Shown: positions 53,747 to 62,709 of the stretch, piece after piece | How positions within the stretch are numbered: the stretch's first letter is position 1 | How the letters are laid out: every line of letters begins with the position of its first letter | DNA from: JBCCCJ01 sp039029315 | GTDB lineage: Bacteria > Bacteroidota > Bacteroidia > J057 | Assembly: GCA_039029315.1 (NCBI GenBank) | Contig: JBCCGK010000006.1 | Location: 1-64,000, forward strand | DNA length: 64,000 nucleotides | Direction: 5' to 3' | The notes under the pieces: generated by a model | The model's input: the letters and a program-made list of their open reading frames with translations, nothing else | Databases searched by the model: none | What the model was told of the DNA's origin: nothing | Program-made: the position numbers and the translations under genes

Positions 53747-53873
53747 TTAGAATGTAAAAGTATGAAAATAGTCTTTTTATAGGAAAATCCTCTTCTTTCC
53801 ATCACTCCACCAAGTTTCTCAAAAATTATCCGTACTTTTTCTATCATTACCCTGGACCAATGCTGTCTCTGTT

Positions 53874-56800
53874 ATGCGCACTCCCTACTCCTTTGGCTTT
53901 CTACTTGTCCTGGCATGCTGTGGCCTGATATTCACAATAGGATGTCAGGATCATTCTCTTAACTATGATGACAGCCAACTCCCAGATATCGTCGATTTCA
54001 ACTTTCATATCAAGCCCATTCTGTCGGATCGATGCTTCTCTTGTCATGGGCCAGATGAGAACAAACGAAAGACGGATCTCCGGCTGGATGAAGAGGCCAG
54101 TGCATTAGATGCCTTTCTGGAGTCTGGTGGACATGCCTTTGTTGCAGGAAGGCCAGAAAAAAGTGAAGTCCTTGCTAGGCTGGAATCCAGTGATCCAGAT
54201 TTTGCCATGCCCCCTCCTTCAGAGACCAATCTCTCTGTTACAGATCATGAAATTGCCCTGATCCGTAAGTGGGTGGAGCAAGGAGCCACCTACAAAAAAC
54301 ACTGGGCTTTCATTCCCCCACAGCTTGTATCTCCTCTAAATAGAGATTCAGAATGGGCCAGAAATGACATCGATCGATTTATTCTGGATGCTATGCAGCG
54401 GCAAAGCATGCTTCCCAATATAGAAGCTGATACAAGCATCCTTATCCGCCGCTTGTTTCTGGATGTTATCGGTCTGCCTCCCAGTCCAGAAGAAATGGAT
54501 GCCTTCCTGGCACAAGATACTCGCCGTACCTATGAGGACTTGCTGGACAGTTTGCTAGCTTCTCCGCACTTTGGTGAGCGCATGGCCATTGATTGGCTGG
54601 ATGTCTCACGCTATGCAGATTCACATGGATATTCCCAGGATGGGGCGCGAGACATGTATCCCTGGAGAGATTGGGTGATTCAGGCCTTCAATGACAACAT
54701 GCCTTTTGATCAATTCATCCTCTGGCAAATGGCAGGGGATCAAGTTCCTCATTCCAGTAGGGATCAACAATTGGCCACAGCTTTTCTCAGACATCATCGC
54801 ATCAATGGAGAAGGTGGCATCATCCCGGAAGAATATCGAGTGGAATATGTAGCTGACCGTACCCAAACCACTGCTACAGCCTTTCTGGGACTTACCCTGG
54901 AATGTGCCCGTTGTCATGATCACAAGTACGATCCGGTTTCTCAAAAAGAATATTATCAGCTCTCTGCTTTTTTCAATCAGGTGAATGAAGAAGGACAAGG
55001 TCGCCCTATGGGCAATAGTGGCCCAGAAATTTATTTATCAGATGAAGAGGTCGCTCGGCAAATCGCTTATTTTGACCATAAAATCAGTCAGCAAAAAGAT
55101 CAACTGGCGCAATTGATCTCCCAAGAACAAAAAACTGTCTCCTCCCCTACTCCACCAGATCTTTCTCATCATTTGCTGGCTCATCTGGACTTTGAGCAGG
55201 GGATTCGGACTTCCACAAAACGAGGAAAATCAAGCAAATATGTTCCTGATACTCACAGCAGGAAGAAACACCTGATCCGGGCTAAGCCGGAAATCCTTGA
55301 CAACGAACGGGGGAAAGTTCTCAAATGCGGAAGCTATGATATGGTCTCTATTGACAAGGAGTTGGTCAATTTTCGAAGATCCCAGCCCTTTTCGTTTAGT
55401 TTCTGGTTACAAGGCCATCCAGAAACAGAGTCTATTGAAGTCCTTCACAAACTAGATTCCAAATATGCCCGACAAAATGGCTTTGATCTGGCACTCAAAG
55501 AAGGAAAATTGTGTTTCAGGATGGCGCATTCTCTGCCTTCCAATTTGATTGAGGTCCGGATGGAAGCCCCCCTTTCTCCTGAAGAATGGGCACACATCAC
55601 GCTGACATATGATGGCTCAAGTCAGGCAAAGGGTGTCCAATTTTTTCTCAATGGACAGCCAGCCGAATCCACCATATTGTTTGATCAGCTTCAACGTCAC
55701 ATTACCAGCAATAGGAGTATGACATTGGGCGGAAGCATTCATTTGGATGAAACCATGGATGATGGATATGTTCTTTTGGATGAGTTAAGGGTCTATGACA
55801 AAGCTCTAACTGTCTGGGAAGTTGCCTCCATTTTCAATTTTCCTGACACAGCTCAAGATGTTCAGGAGTCGATCAAACAGGCTCATCATATTCAACGATC
55901 ACACCTGGATTTTCTGGAGGGATTGGATAGTCTGGAACATTGGCGCGAGAAAAGGAATCAACTGGAGGATGACATGCTCGGGGTCATGGTGATGGAAGAT
56001 CAGCCCGACTACCGCCCTACTTATGTGCTGAACCGCGGAGTATATGATGCCTATGAGGAGGAAGTCTATCCAGGAACCCCGCAGTCAGTTCTGACATTTT
56101 CAACAAACAAATCGACTGATAGATATGGTCTTGCCCGGTGGCTGGTTGATCCAGCGAATCCCTTGCCTTCAAGGGTACTGGTCAATCGTCTATGGCGACA
56201 GGTTTTTGGGAGAGGATTGGTCGCCAGTGTAGAAGATTTTGGGAATCAGGGGGATCTTCCTTCCCATCCTGAATTGCTGGACTGGCTGGCTGTCCGGTTT
56301 ATGGAATCCGGCTGGGATGTCAAAGCCATGCTGCGACTCATGCTTTCGTCAGCTACCTACCGACAATCCTCTTTGATAGATCCAACAAAACGAGACCAAG
56401 ACCCAGACAATATGTTTCTGGCACGAGGTCCATCCTATCGCTTATCTGCGGAACTGCTCCGGGATCAGGTTCTAAAGGCTTCTGGCTTATTGGTAGATAC
56501 AATTGGTGGACCAAGTGTTAAGCCTTATCAGCCTGAGGGCCTTTGGTCTGAGAAGACGGGTTTTTCCAATATTCTTGGGACGTATATTCAGGATCATGGA
56601 GACAAACTTTATCGCCGGAGCCTATATACTTTTTGGCGAAGGACGAGCCATCATCCTGTGATGTCGATTTTTGATGCGCCTACCCGGGACAATTGTATTG
56701 TCCGCCGGGAAACGAGCAATACCCCATTGCAGGCCCTTGCGATGATGAATGAAACCCAGTTCCTTGAGGCGGCCAAAGTATTGGCAGCCAGGGTGATGCA

Positions 56801-57065
56801 GGAAGAATCAGATCGCTCTGCACAAATTGCTCTTAGCTATCGCTTATTGACTTCTTGTGTGGCTAGACCTGATGTAATCCACTTGCTTCTGGAGCTTTGG
56901 CAGGAAGAAGAACAGGTATTTGCCCAGAATCCTGACCAGACCAAAGATTTACTCGATATCGGAGAATATGTCATTGACGCAGATCTCTCCCCCAGCCATC
57001 ATGCTGCCATGACTGTGGTATGTAGCAACATCATGAATTTTGACGAAACGGTTACTAAACGTTGA
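53874..57065 (+). CDS. PSD1 and planctomycete cytochrome-C domain lipoprotein
   Basis: The 1063-residue protein has a lipobox (LIFTIGC). It then shows the planctomycete cytochrome C motif (CFSCHGPDENKRKTDLRLDE), a DUF1549 region (about 155-370, with DWLDVSRYADSHGYSQD and CARCHDHKYDP), a LamG-like domain (about 440-650) and a C-terminal DUF1553/PSD1 domain (NPLPSRVLVNRLWRQVFGRGL, FDAPTRDNC). Such proteins are abundant in Planctomycetes and occur in some marine Bacteroidota. They are thought to take part in glycan degradation with the DUF1501 partner, which follows here after 4 bp. Confidence 0.92.
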   Translation: MRTPYSFGFLLVLACCGLIFTIGCQDHSLNYDDSQLPDIVDFNFHIKPILSDRCFSCHGPDENKRKTDLRLDEEASALDAFLESGGHAFVAGRPEKSEVLARLESSDPDFAMPPPSETNLSVTDHEIALIRKWVEQGATYKKHWAFIPPQLVSPLNRDSEWARNDIDRFILDAMQRQSMLPNIEADTSILIRRLFLDVIGLPPSPEEMDAFLAQDTRRTYEDLLDSLLASPHFGERMAIDWLDVSRYADSHGYSQDGARDMYPWRDWVIQAFNDNMPFDQFILWQMAGDQVPHSSRDQQLATAFLRHHRINGEGGIIPEEYRVEYVADRTQTTATAFLGLTLECARCHDHKYDPVSQKEYYQLSAFFNQVNEEGQGRPMGNSGPEIYLSDEEVARQIAYFDHKISQQKDQLAQLISQEQKTVSSPTPPDLSHHLLAHLDFEQGIRTSTKRGKSSKYVPDTHSRKKHLIRAKPEILDNERGKVLKCGSYDMVSIDKELVNFRRSQPFSFSFWLQGHPETESIEVLHKLDSKYARQNGFDLALKEGKLCFRMAHSLPSNLIEVRMEAPLSPEEWAHITLTYDGSSQAKGVQFFLNGQPAESTILFDQLQRHITSNRSMTLGGSIHLDETMDDGYVLLDELRVYDKALTVWEVASIFNFPDTAQDVQESIKQAHHIQRSHLDFLEGLDSLEHWREKRNQLEDDMLGVMVMEDQPDYRPTYVLNRGVYDAYEEEVYPGTPQSVLTFSTNKSTDRYGLARWLVDPANPLPSRVLVNRLWRQVFGRGLVASVEDFGNQGDLPSHPELLDWLAVRFMESGWDVKAMLRLMLSSATYRQSSLIDPTKRDQDPDNMFLARGPSYRLSAELLRDQVLKASGLLVDTIGGPSVKPYQPEGLWSEKTGFSNILGTYIQDHGDKLYRRSLYTFWRRTSHHPVMSIFDAPTRDNCIVRRETSNTPLQALAMMNETQFLEAAKVLAARVMQEESDRSAQIALSYRLLTSCVARPDVIHLLLELWQEEEQVFAQNPDQTKDLLDIGEYVIDADLSPSHHAAMTVVCSNIMNFDETVTKR

Positions 57066-57069
57066 TCAC

Positions 57070-58554
57070 ATGAACTGGAAAGAATTACGGACTCAACATC
57101 GCCAGGCAGATCTAGCGGCAGGTTTACAAGAAAATCGTCGTCAGTTTCTGCGCAAATCTGGTCTCGCATTAGGTGGTTTGGCACTTGCATCGATGTTTGC
57201 CCCTGCCGAGGTTTTGGGGAAAGCTGTGGGGTCTACTGGTGGCATTTTGCCTCATCCTCACTTTCCCCCCCGAATCAAGCGCGTCATTTATCTTTTTCAA
57301 AGTGGGGGACCATCTCAATTGGATCTATTTGACCCCAAACCACTTCTGATTGAGAAAAACGGAGAGGAACTGCCGGAATCTGTTCGCCAAGGGCAAAGAC
57401 TTACAGGGATGACCGTTGGTCAAAAGTCTTTTCCCCTTGCTGGGAGTCAGTTTGCCTTCCAGCAGCATGGGCAGTCCGGTGCCTGGATCAGTGAACTCCT
57501 GCCCTATACTGCTGGCATTGCTGATGAATTGTGTATCATCAAGAGCATGCATACCGAGGCCATCAATCACGATCCGGCCATCACTTTTTTTCAAACAGGA
57601 TCACAACAGCCTGGACGTCCTTCTATTGGCTCCTGGTTAAGCTATGGGCTGGGAAGTGAAAACGACAACCTCCCCGGATTCTGCGTCTTGTTGTCTACAG
57701 GCTCGGGCAGACCTGGGCAACCGCTCTACAATCGGCTTTGGGGAAGTGGGTTTCTCCCCTCTCTTCATCAGGGAGTTCAATTCCGTTCTGCCAAAGATCC
57801 GGTCCTCTATCTCAACAATCCGCCTGGCATCAGCTCTGAAAGTCGCCGCCGGAGTCTGGATGTGTTCAAACAAGTTCAGAGCAAGCGATATGAGATGCTC
57901 CAGGACCCGGAAATCCAAAGTCGTATCGCACAATACGAAATGGCATACCGTATGCAAACCTCCATCCCTGATGTGATGGATGTTTCCCAAGAGCCCGACT
58001 ATATCTATCAGATGTATGGAGACAAAGCCAAAATCCCCGGCACTTATGCTGCCAATTGCCTGCTTGCTCGCCGACTGCTGGAAAAAGGGGTACAATTCAT
58101 CCAACTCTATCATCAAGGATGGGATCAACATGGCGATCTACCCAATCAGATCCGTGCCCAATGCGATGATACGGATCAGGCCTCAGCTGCTCTAGTCGCA
58201 GATTTAAAACAACGGGGGCTTCTGGAGGATACTCTTGTCATCTGGGGTGGGGAATTTGGCCGCACCAATTATTCGCAAGGCCAACTTACGAAGACCAATT
58301 ATGGTCGGGATCATCATCCCAGAGCATTTACGATCTGGATGACTGGTGGCGGTGTCAAGAAAGGCTTCTCCCTGGGTCAGACTGATGAATTTGGCTATAA
58401 TTTGGTGAAAGATCCTGTACATGTGCATGATTTCCAGGCCACCCTCTTACATCTATTGGGGATTGATCACAAGCGGCTTATTTTCAAACATCAGGGACGT
58501 AGATACAGACTGACAGATGTTCACGGAGAAGTGGTGAAGGAGATCCTGTTATAA
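57070..58554 (+). CDS. DUF1501 Tat-exported protein
   Basis: The start ATG at 57070 is four bases after the PSD1 stop. The signal contains a twin-arginine motif (NRRQFLRKSGLALGGLALA), so the protein is exported folded. The DUF1501 family shares the alkaline-phosphatase/sulfatase fold: YLFQSGGPSQLDLFDPKP, NHDPAITFFQTGSQQPGRPSIGSWLSYGLG, WDQHGDL and LVIWGGEFGRTNYSQG. It is translationally linked to the PSD1 protein, the usual pairing. The catalytic activity is unproven. Confidence 0.93.
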   Translation: MNWKELRTQHRQADLAAGLQENRRQFLRKSGLALGGLALASMFAPAEVLGKAVGSTGGILPHPHFPPRIKRVIYLFQSGGPSQLDLFDPKPLLIEKNGEELPESVRQGQRLTGMTVGQKSFPLAGSQFAFQQHGQSGAWISELLPYTAGIADELCIIKSMHTEAINHDPAITFFQTGSQQPGRPSIGSWLSYGLGSENDNLPGFCVLLSTGSGRPGQPLYNRLWGSGFLPSLHQGVQFRSAKDPVLYLNNPPGISSESRRRSLDVFKQVQSKRYEMLQDPEIQSRIAQYEMAYRMQTSIPDVMDVSQEPDYIYQMYGDKAKIPGTYAANCLLARRLLEKGVQFIQLYHQGWDQHGDLPNQIRAQCDDTDQASAALVADLKQRGLLEDTLVIWGGEFGRTNYSQGQLTKTNYGRDHHPRAFTIWMTGGGVKKGFSLGQTDEFGYNLVKDPVHVHDFQATLLHLLGIDHKRLIFKHQGRRYRLTDVHGEVVKEILL

Positions 58555-58686
58555 AAAAAGAAGGCTGGAGCGGAACAGATGGCTTTGGGTCAAGAAGCAT
58601 TTCTGAATCGACAAAAAATAGTTCCCTTCAAAATAAAAACGTACCTTTTAACTTCTGCTGTTTGTTTTCACTTCAAATCTCCCTCT

Positions 58687-59142
58687 ATGCGATCAATTCA
58701 TACTTTTTCCTCTCTTTTGACGATTTGTGCTGTGGTATGTAGCATGTTGTTCTTGACCAACTGTAGCCCGACCCAATCTCAAACCCAGGCATTCCGTCAT
58801 CAGAAGAAGATCAAGACGAAAGACCCCAATGTCCTGTCCCCACATGACGAAAAATTAAACAATTTGAGTCTGGCGGATATGCTCCGACGTGTTCCAGGTG
58901 TCAATGTTCGTGGTTCCGGGATGAACGCGAGTGTAACCATTCGAGGGATTAGCTCGATTAATCTTACCAATGAACCTCTCTACGTCATCGATGGGATTCC
59001 TGTAGGAAATAACTATGCCAGTGTAGCCACAACACTCAACACCAATGATATCAAGCATATTCGCGTCTTGAAGGGAGGCGATGCGACCATTTATGGTGCA
59101 AGAGGCGCCAATGGTGTGATTGTCATTACGCGCAGAACCTAG
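58687..59142 (+). CDS. Stand-alone TonB-receptor plug-domain lipoprotein
   Basis: The ATG at 58687 starts a lipoprotein signal (CSMLFLTNC). The body is a single plug domain: LADMLRRVPGVNVRGSGMN, ASVTIRGISSIN, PLYVIDGIPVGN, IKHIRVLKGGDATIYGARGANGVIVITRR. No beta-barrel follows; the gene ends at 59142 right at the convergent MBL gene. Orphan plug lipoproteins are known in Bacteroidota, but their role is unclear. Confidence 0.82.
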   Translation: MRSIHTFSSLLTICAVVCSMLFLTNCSPTQSQTQAFRHQKKIKTKDPNVLSPHDEKLNNLSLADMLRRVPGVNVRGSGMNASVTIRGISSINLTNEPLYVIDGIPVGNNYASVATTLNTNDIKHIRVLKGGDATIYGARGANGVIVITRRT

Positions 59143-60272
59143 CGCGCATCTTCTTCCCACCAATCCACCACCGGGACAGGATCTCCCAGTCGAAATCTCT
59201 CACCTATATAGGGGTGAGTGATGGAGACATCGTGCTTTTCGGCTTCGGCTTTGGCCCGTAAGACAGGGTCCGTCCAACTGTGAATGGCTAGATTGAATGC
59301 TCCCCAATGGATCGGCATCATCAATGTGCCTTTCAAGTCCAGATGAGCCTGAACACTTTGTTCTGGCATCATGTGGATTTCAGACCACTTTTCATTGTAT
59401 TGGCCACATTCAATCATGGTCAGATCAAAGGGGCCATAGGCCTCGCCAATCTCCTTAAAATGTCCAGCATAGCCACCATCTCCACTAAAAAACAGATTGT
59501 TGTGCTCCCCAGTCAATACCCATGAAGCCCACTGGGTTTTGTTCCTGTCTGTCAGACCTCTCCCGGAAAAGTGTCTGTTAGGCGTAGCTGTAAAGGTGAG
59601 ATTGTCCAATTCGGCACTTTCCCACCAATCCAGCTCTGTTATTTTTTCTTCGGGTACTCCCCAACTCTTAAGATGTGATCCCACCCCCAAAGCTGTAAAA
59701 AAATGTCCAACGTCATCCTGAATCTGAAGAATGGTAGGATAGTCCAGGTGATCATAGTGGTCATGAGAAATGACTACCGCATCGATGTCTGTAAACTGAG
59801 CCATATCTATGGGTTCCTGATAAGGAAATCTCGTCGAGATGAAGGGAAGTGGAGAGGATGCCTCTCCCAACATAGGGTCCAGCAGAATTCGTTTCCCCTC
59901 TAATTCTACCAGAACAGCGGAATGTCCAAACCAGGTGACAAAGACAGAGGTATCGGCATCCATAGACCTGAGCGTTACGGGCTGCTCAGAGAAGCGAACG
60001 GGAAGAGAATCTTTGGGAGTAATATTCCGGGCATCCCTGTATTCCCGAATGGCAGCCAGCATTTTGGAGAACCCCATCTCCATCCGGGTTTCTACCTGAT
60101 TGACAAATTGTCCTCCCTCATAATTGGAAGAATTGCGAATTCTGTCATGCTCCTCAGTCTTGGGAGGAGCTCCAAACTGTGGAGAGAAACGAATGAATCC
60201 GATCACTCCCAGGACAAACACACTCAGAATCAAGAGCAGCGAAAGACCTATTTTTCTGATCATCTTCTTCAA
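59139..60272 (-). CDS. MBL-fold metallo-hydrolase, UlaG/NAPE-PLD-like
   Basis: An N-terminal membrane anchor (about residues 8-27) precedes a metallo-beta-lactamase fold: the metal motif SHDHYDHLD, then NRHFSGRG, FFSGDGGYAGHF and MMPIHWGAFNL. The 377-residue length and the 'TWFGHSAVLVELEGKRILLDPML' start match the NAPE-hydrolysing phospholipase D-like group. It overlaps the epimerase gene upstream by four bases, and its stop overlaps that of the plug gene. Confidence 0.88.
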   Translation of the reverse strand: MKKMIRKIGLSLLLILSVFVLGVIGFIRFSPQFGAPPKTEEHDRIRNSSNYEGGQFVNQVETRMEMGFSKMLAAIREYRDARNITPKDSLPVRFSEQPVTLRSMDADTSVFVTWFGHSAVLVELEGKRILLDPMLGEASSPLPFISTRFPYQEPIDMAQFTDIDAVVISHDHYDHLDYPTILQIQDDVGHFFTALGVGSHLKSWGVPEEKITELDWWESAELDNLTFTATPNRHFSGRGLTDRNKTQWASWVLTGEHNNLFFSGDGGYAGHFKEIGEAYGPFDLTMIECGQYNEKWSEIHMMPEQSVQAHLDLKGTLMMPIHWGAFNLAIHSWTDPVLRAKAEAEKHDVSITHPYIGERFRLGDPVPVVDWWEEDAR

Positions 60273-60949
60273 CTTAGATTATGTCTATGGGCCAATTCTA
60301 CCACATCAATGCTTTCCATAGTTTCTTTCTCATATCCATGCAAAACTGCATGAATCATGGCCAGACCAATCTCTTCACTGGTACTCACAATTTTCGGAAA
60401 CAAGCGCTTCCACAAAGGATACAAGCTTCCAATAAAGAAATATATAATGCTGTACAATTTCGTTTTGGATTTCACCCCTTTTACAGGTTGGATATAGCCC
60501 GGTCTCATGAGAAACACTTGCTTGAAGGGAAATGTTTTGAGGATATTTTCTGCTTCTCCTTTCACCCGTGCCCACATGGTATTGCTTGTGGCATCTGTTC
60601 CAGCTCCGGAGATAAAACAAAAGGTCATCTCAGGATTCAGCCGAGACAAAACTTCTCCTGCTTTTTTGGTAAAATCAACTGTAATTCTCCGATATGCTTC
60701 CTCAGACATGCGGAAGGAGGAGATTCCCAGACAGAAGAAACAGGCATTATAGCCAGCGAGCTGATCCTCGATCGCACTGAAATCCGTAAAATCCTTATGG
60801 ATGATTTCAGTCAACTTTGGATGCTGAACCCCTGTGGTACTTCTGCCGATAGACAAGACCGCTTCAACCGAAGGATGTGCAAGGGCTTCTATCAAGACTC
60901 CACTTCCAATCATTCCACTTGCCCCGAATACGATAGCTTTGATTTTCAT
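60269..60949 (-). CDS. NAD(P)-binding epimerase-like protein
   Basis: A Rossmann fold with GASGMIGSGVLIEAL at the N-terminus, strand NACFFCLGISSFRMSEE, then FCFISGAGTDATSNTMWARVKGEAE, which gives a lysine but no clear Y-x3-K. This places it in the atypical SDR group (HTATIP2-like). A C-terminal hydrophobic patch suggests membrane contact. It is co-transcribed with the MBL protein and 51 bp downstream of the TetR gene. Confidence 0.82.
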   Translation of the reverse strand: MKIKAIVFGASGMIGSGVLIEALAHPSVEAVLSIGRSTTGVQHPKLTEIIHKDFTDFSAIEDQLAGYNACFFCLGISSFRMSEEAYRRITVDFTKKAGEVLSRLNPEMTFCFISGAGTDATSNTMWARVKGEAENILKTFPFKQVFLMRPGYIQPVKGVKSKTKLYSIIYFFIGSLYPLWKRLFPKIVSTSEEIGLAMIHAVLHGYEKETMESIDVVELAHRHNLS

Positions 60950-61000
60950 TATATGAGTTGTCTAAAGAGTTCTTAGAGAAAAATTGTAAGTACCTGCTCA

Positions 61001-61525
61001 CTAGGCAATGTTGTACTTCTGTTTCAATAATGGGAGAAGACCTTCAAGATCATGTTCTTCATCTGTCAATAACAAATGAGCAATCCCATCCAGATACACC
61101 AGAATCAGTAAGGCTTCTTGTTCGGGTTGTTCATATCCCAATTCTGAGAAAGCGTGAATAAGGGTTCGCATCAAAGGCCCTTTTGAATGAGCGGTTTTCT
61201 CAGCCATTTGCCACTTCAACATATAGATCAACTTCCAATATTCCTTTTCATATTTGGCCACTTCAAAAGGAAATTCAAGCATTTTTTCGATGATCTTCTG
61301 CGGATCGGTCTCCAACACAATTTTGGCCATAAATTTTTGAGCACGTTCTTCTCCTTCTTTCAAGATTGCGTGAAGCAACCCTTCCTTGTTCCCAAAATGT
61401 CGAAAGATCAAGCCCTCGGACACCTCCGCTTTTTGGGCTACCTGCCGGGTTGATGTCCCCCGATATCCTTCTTTGGCAAATAATTGCAAAGCGACAATCA
61501 AAATCCTTGCTTGTTTTTCTGTCAT
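61001..61525 (-). CDS. TetR/AcrR-family repressor
   Basis: The N-terminal helix-turn-helix is clear: ILIVALQLFAKEGYRGTSTRQVAQKAEVSEGLIFRHFGNKEGLL. The C-terminal ligand domain of about 120 residues is all helical. The operon order TetR, epimerase-like, MBL hydrolase suggests control of both downstream genes. A 20-bp imperfect palindrome directly before the start fits autoregulation. The ligand is unknown. Confidence 0.9.
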   Translation of the reverse strand: MTEKQARILIVALQLFAKEGYRGTSTRQVAQKAEVSEGLIFRHFGNKEGLLHAILKEGEERAQKFMAKIVLETDPQKIIEKMLEFPFEVAKYEKEYWKLIYMLKWQMAEKTAHSKGPLMRTLIHAFSELGYEQPEQEALLILVYLDGIAHLLLTDEEHDLEGLLPLLKQKYNIA

Positions 61526-61545
61526 GTGAGTGAGCGATTACTTAC
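61526..61545. promoter_or_regulatory. Putative TetR operator
   Basis: GTGAGTGAGCGATTACTTAC is a 20-bp imperfect palindrome centred on CG, with 6 of 9 arm positions symmetrical. It directly abuts the TetR start codon, the usual site for an autoregulatory operator. Confidence 0.4.
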
Positions 61546-61756
61546 ATTCTGCTTTTCATACGCCTTCCTAGCAAAAAGGTTGAGGATAAATTGCAGGAAG
61601 AGCGAAAAAATTCTATTTTTTCCAACCAAACCACTAATAGATGGAGCAGGGGGCTCCAATCGGGAAATCAAACATATAGCAAGGCGTTGGGAAGAAATGG
61701 GTAGTCGAACGATTGTGTTCCTCTTTTTCTGGCTTGAAAGCCATCGCAGGTTTATT

Positions 61757-61886
61757 TAAGTAAGGGGACACATTTATTTGTGAGGGATATAGTGGGGATA
61801 GGGGAAATAAGGGCTTGATTGGTAAGATTTCTACCTTATTTCCCTTATACCCAAAATCAACCCTAATATTGTCCACCTACTTACTT
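61757..61886. repeat. Dispersed hairpin repeat, family A (inverted copy)
   Basis: The element runs from TAAGTAAGGGGACACATTTA to GTCCACCTACTTACTTA, with core arms GGGATAGGGGAAATAAGG and CCTTATTTCCCTTATACCC. It is inverted relative to the copies at 35001 and 37957. It occupies the space between the TetR and gluconokinase genes; nothing else is seen at 61546-61903. Confidence 0.78.
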
Positions 61887-61903
61887 AATATTTGTTGTCA
61901 ATT

Positions 61904-62380
61904 ATGATTGTGTATGTGATGGGGGTCAGCGGAACAGGAAAATCTACTATCGGGACTTTGCTTGCCGATCAGCTCGGGATTCCTTTTCTGGATGGAGATG
62001 ATTTTCATCCTGCCTCAAATGTGAGCAAAATGAGCCAGGGAACTCCGTTGACAGATGAAGATCGCACCCCCTGGCTTCAAAATATTGCTTCTGCCACCCG
62101 AAAAGAAGTCGGTGGAGTCGTAGTGGCCTGTTCAGCCTTAAAGCAAAGTTATCGGGATCTCCTGGCTCATGGACAAGAGCGGCTAGTTCGCTGGATATTT
62201 TTGACCGGAGAACCCGAGATTATTGAGGAAAGAATGAATCGAAGGACAGAGCATTTCATGCCTCCGGGACTCCTGGCTTCACAGCTAGACACTCTCGAAC
62301 CCCCCACTGATGCGATACACATTCAGATAGATGCAAGTCCAGAAGCGATGATTCAGGAAATCTTGCGTGTCCTCTCCTAA
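61904..62380 (+). CDS. gntK: Gluconokinase
   Basis: The 158-residue enzyme phosphorylates gluconate to 6-phosphogluconate in the cytoplasm. It has the P-loop VMGVSGTGKSTIG and the gluconate-kinase blocks LDGDDFHPASNVSKMSQGTPLTDEDRTPWL, VVACSALKQSYRDLL and NRRTEHFMPPGLLASQLDTLE. The ATG at 61904 is chosen; an upstream TTG would give four extra residues. With the sugar transporter and ribokinase that follow it forms a sugar-use cluster. Confidence 0.92.
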   Translation: MIVYVMGVSGTGKSTIGTLLADQLGIPFLDGDDFHPASNVSKMSQGTPLTDEDRTPWLQNIASATRKEVGGVVVACSALKQSYRDLLAHGQERLVRWIFLTGEPEIIEERMNRRTEHFMPPGLLASQLDTLEPPTDAIHIQIDASPEAMIQEILRVLS

Positions 62381-62709
62381 GGTGCTTGATACGAATATCA
62401 ACTTGGGGACAGACTCATCAGTCGGGAATTGATAATGTGAAAGCCAGGATTGATCATGAGACATACAAAAATACAATGCATACCAAAGTTCTTATCTCCT
62501 TTATATCTTTTTCCCTATACTTAGAAACAATCAAATAACCGATATGCAATTTCGCTTGATCCTTTGAACCGGTTCTTCACCCAAAAAAAGCCTTGATTGG
62601 CTCGCCAAACTGGGTTTCCCGTCCTTGATCTGGCACAAACTATCTGCGAAATATTTATGTCTTTTTTTTTCCAGTTCCTGAGAGGGATTACCTAACACTA
62701 CTACTACCT
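62381..62709. other. Gene-free region before the sugar transporter
   Basis: No open frame with coding character is present. The stretch contains scattered T runs (for example TTTTTTTT near 62665) but no hairpin or riboswitch that I can support. It likely carries the promoter of the transporter and ribokinase genes. Confidence 0.5.

Noticed and set aside
60281..60976. Plus-strand frame of 231 codons opposite the epimerase-like gene
   Set aside because: Antisense shadow; it lacks any recognisable domain or start context.
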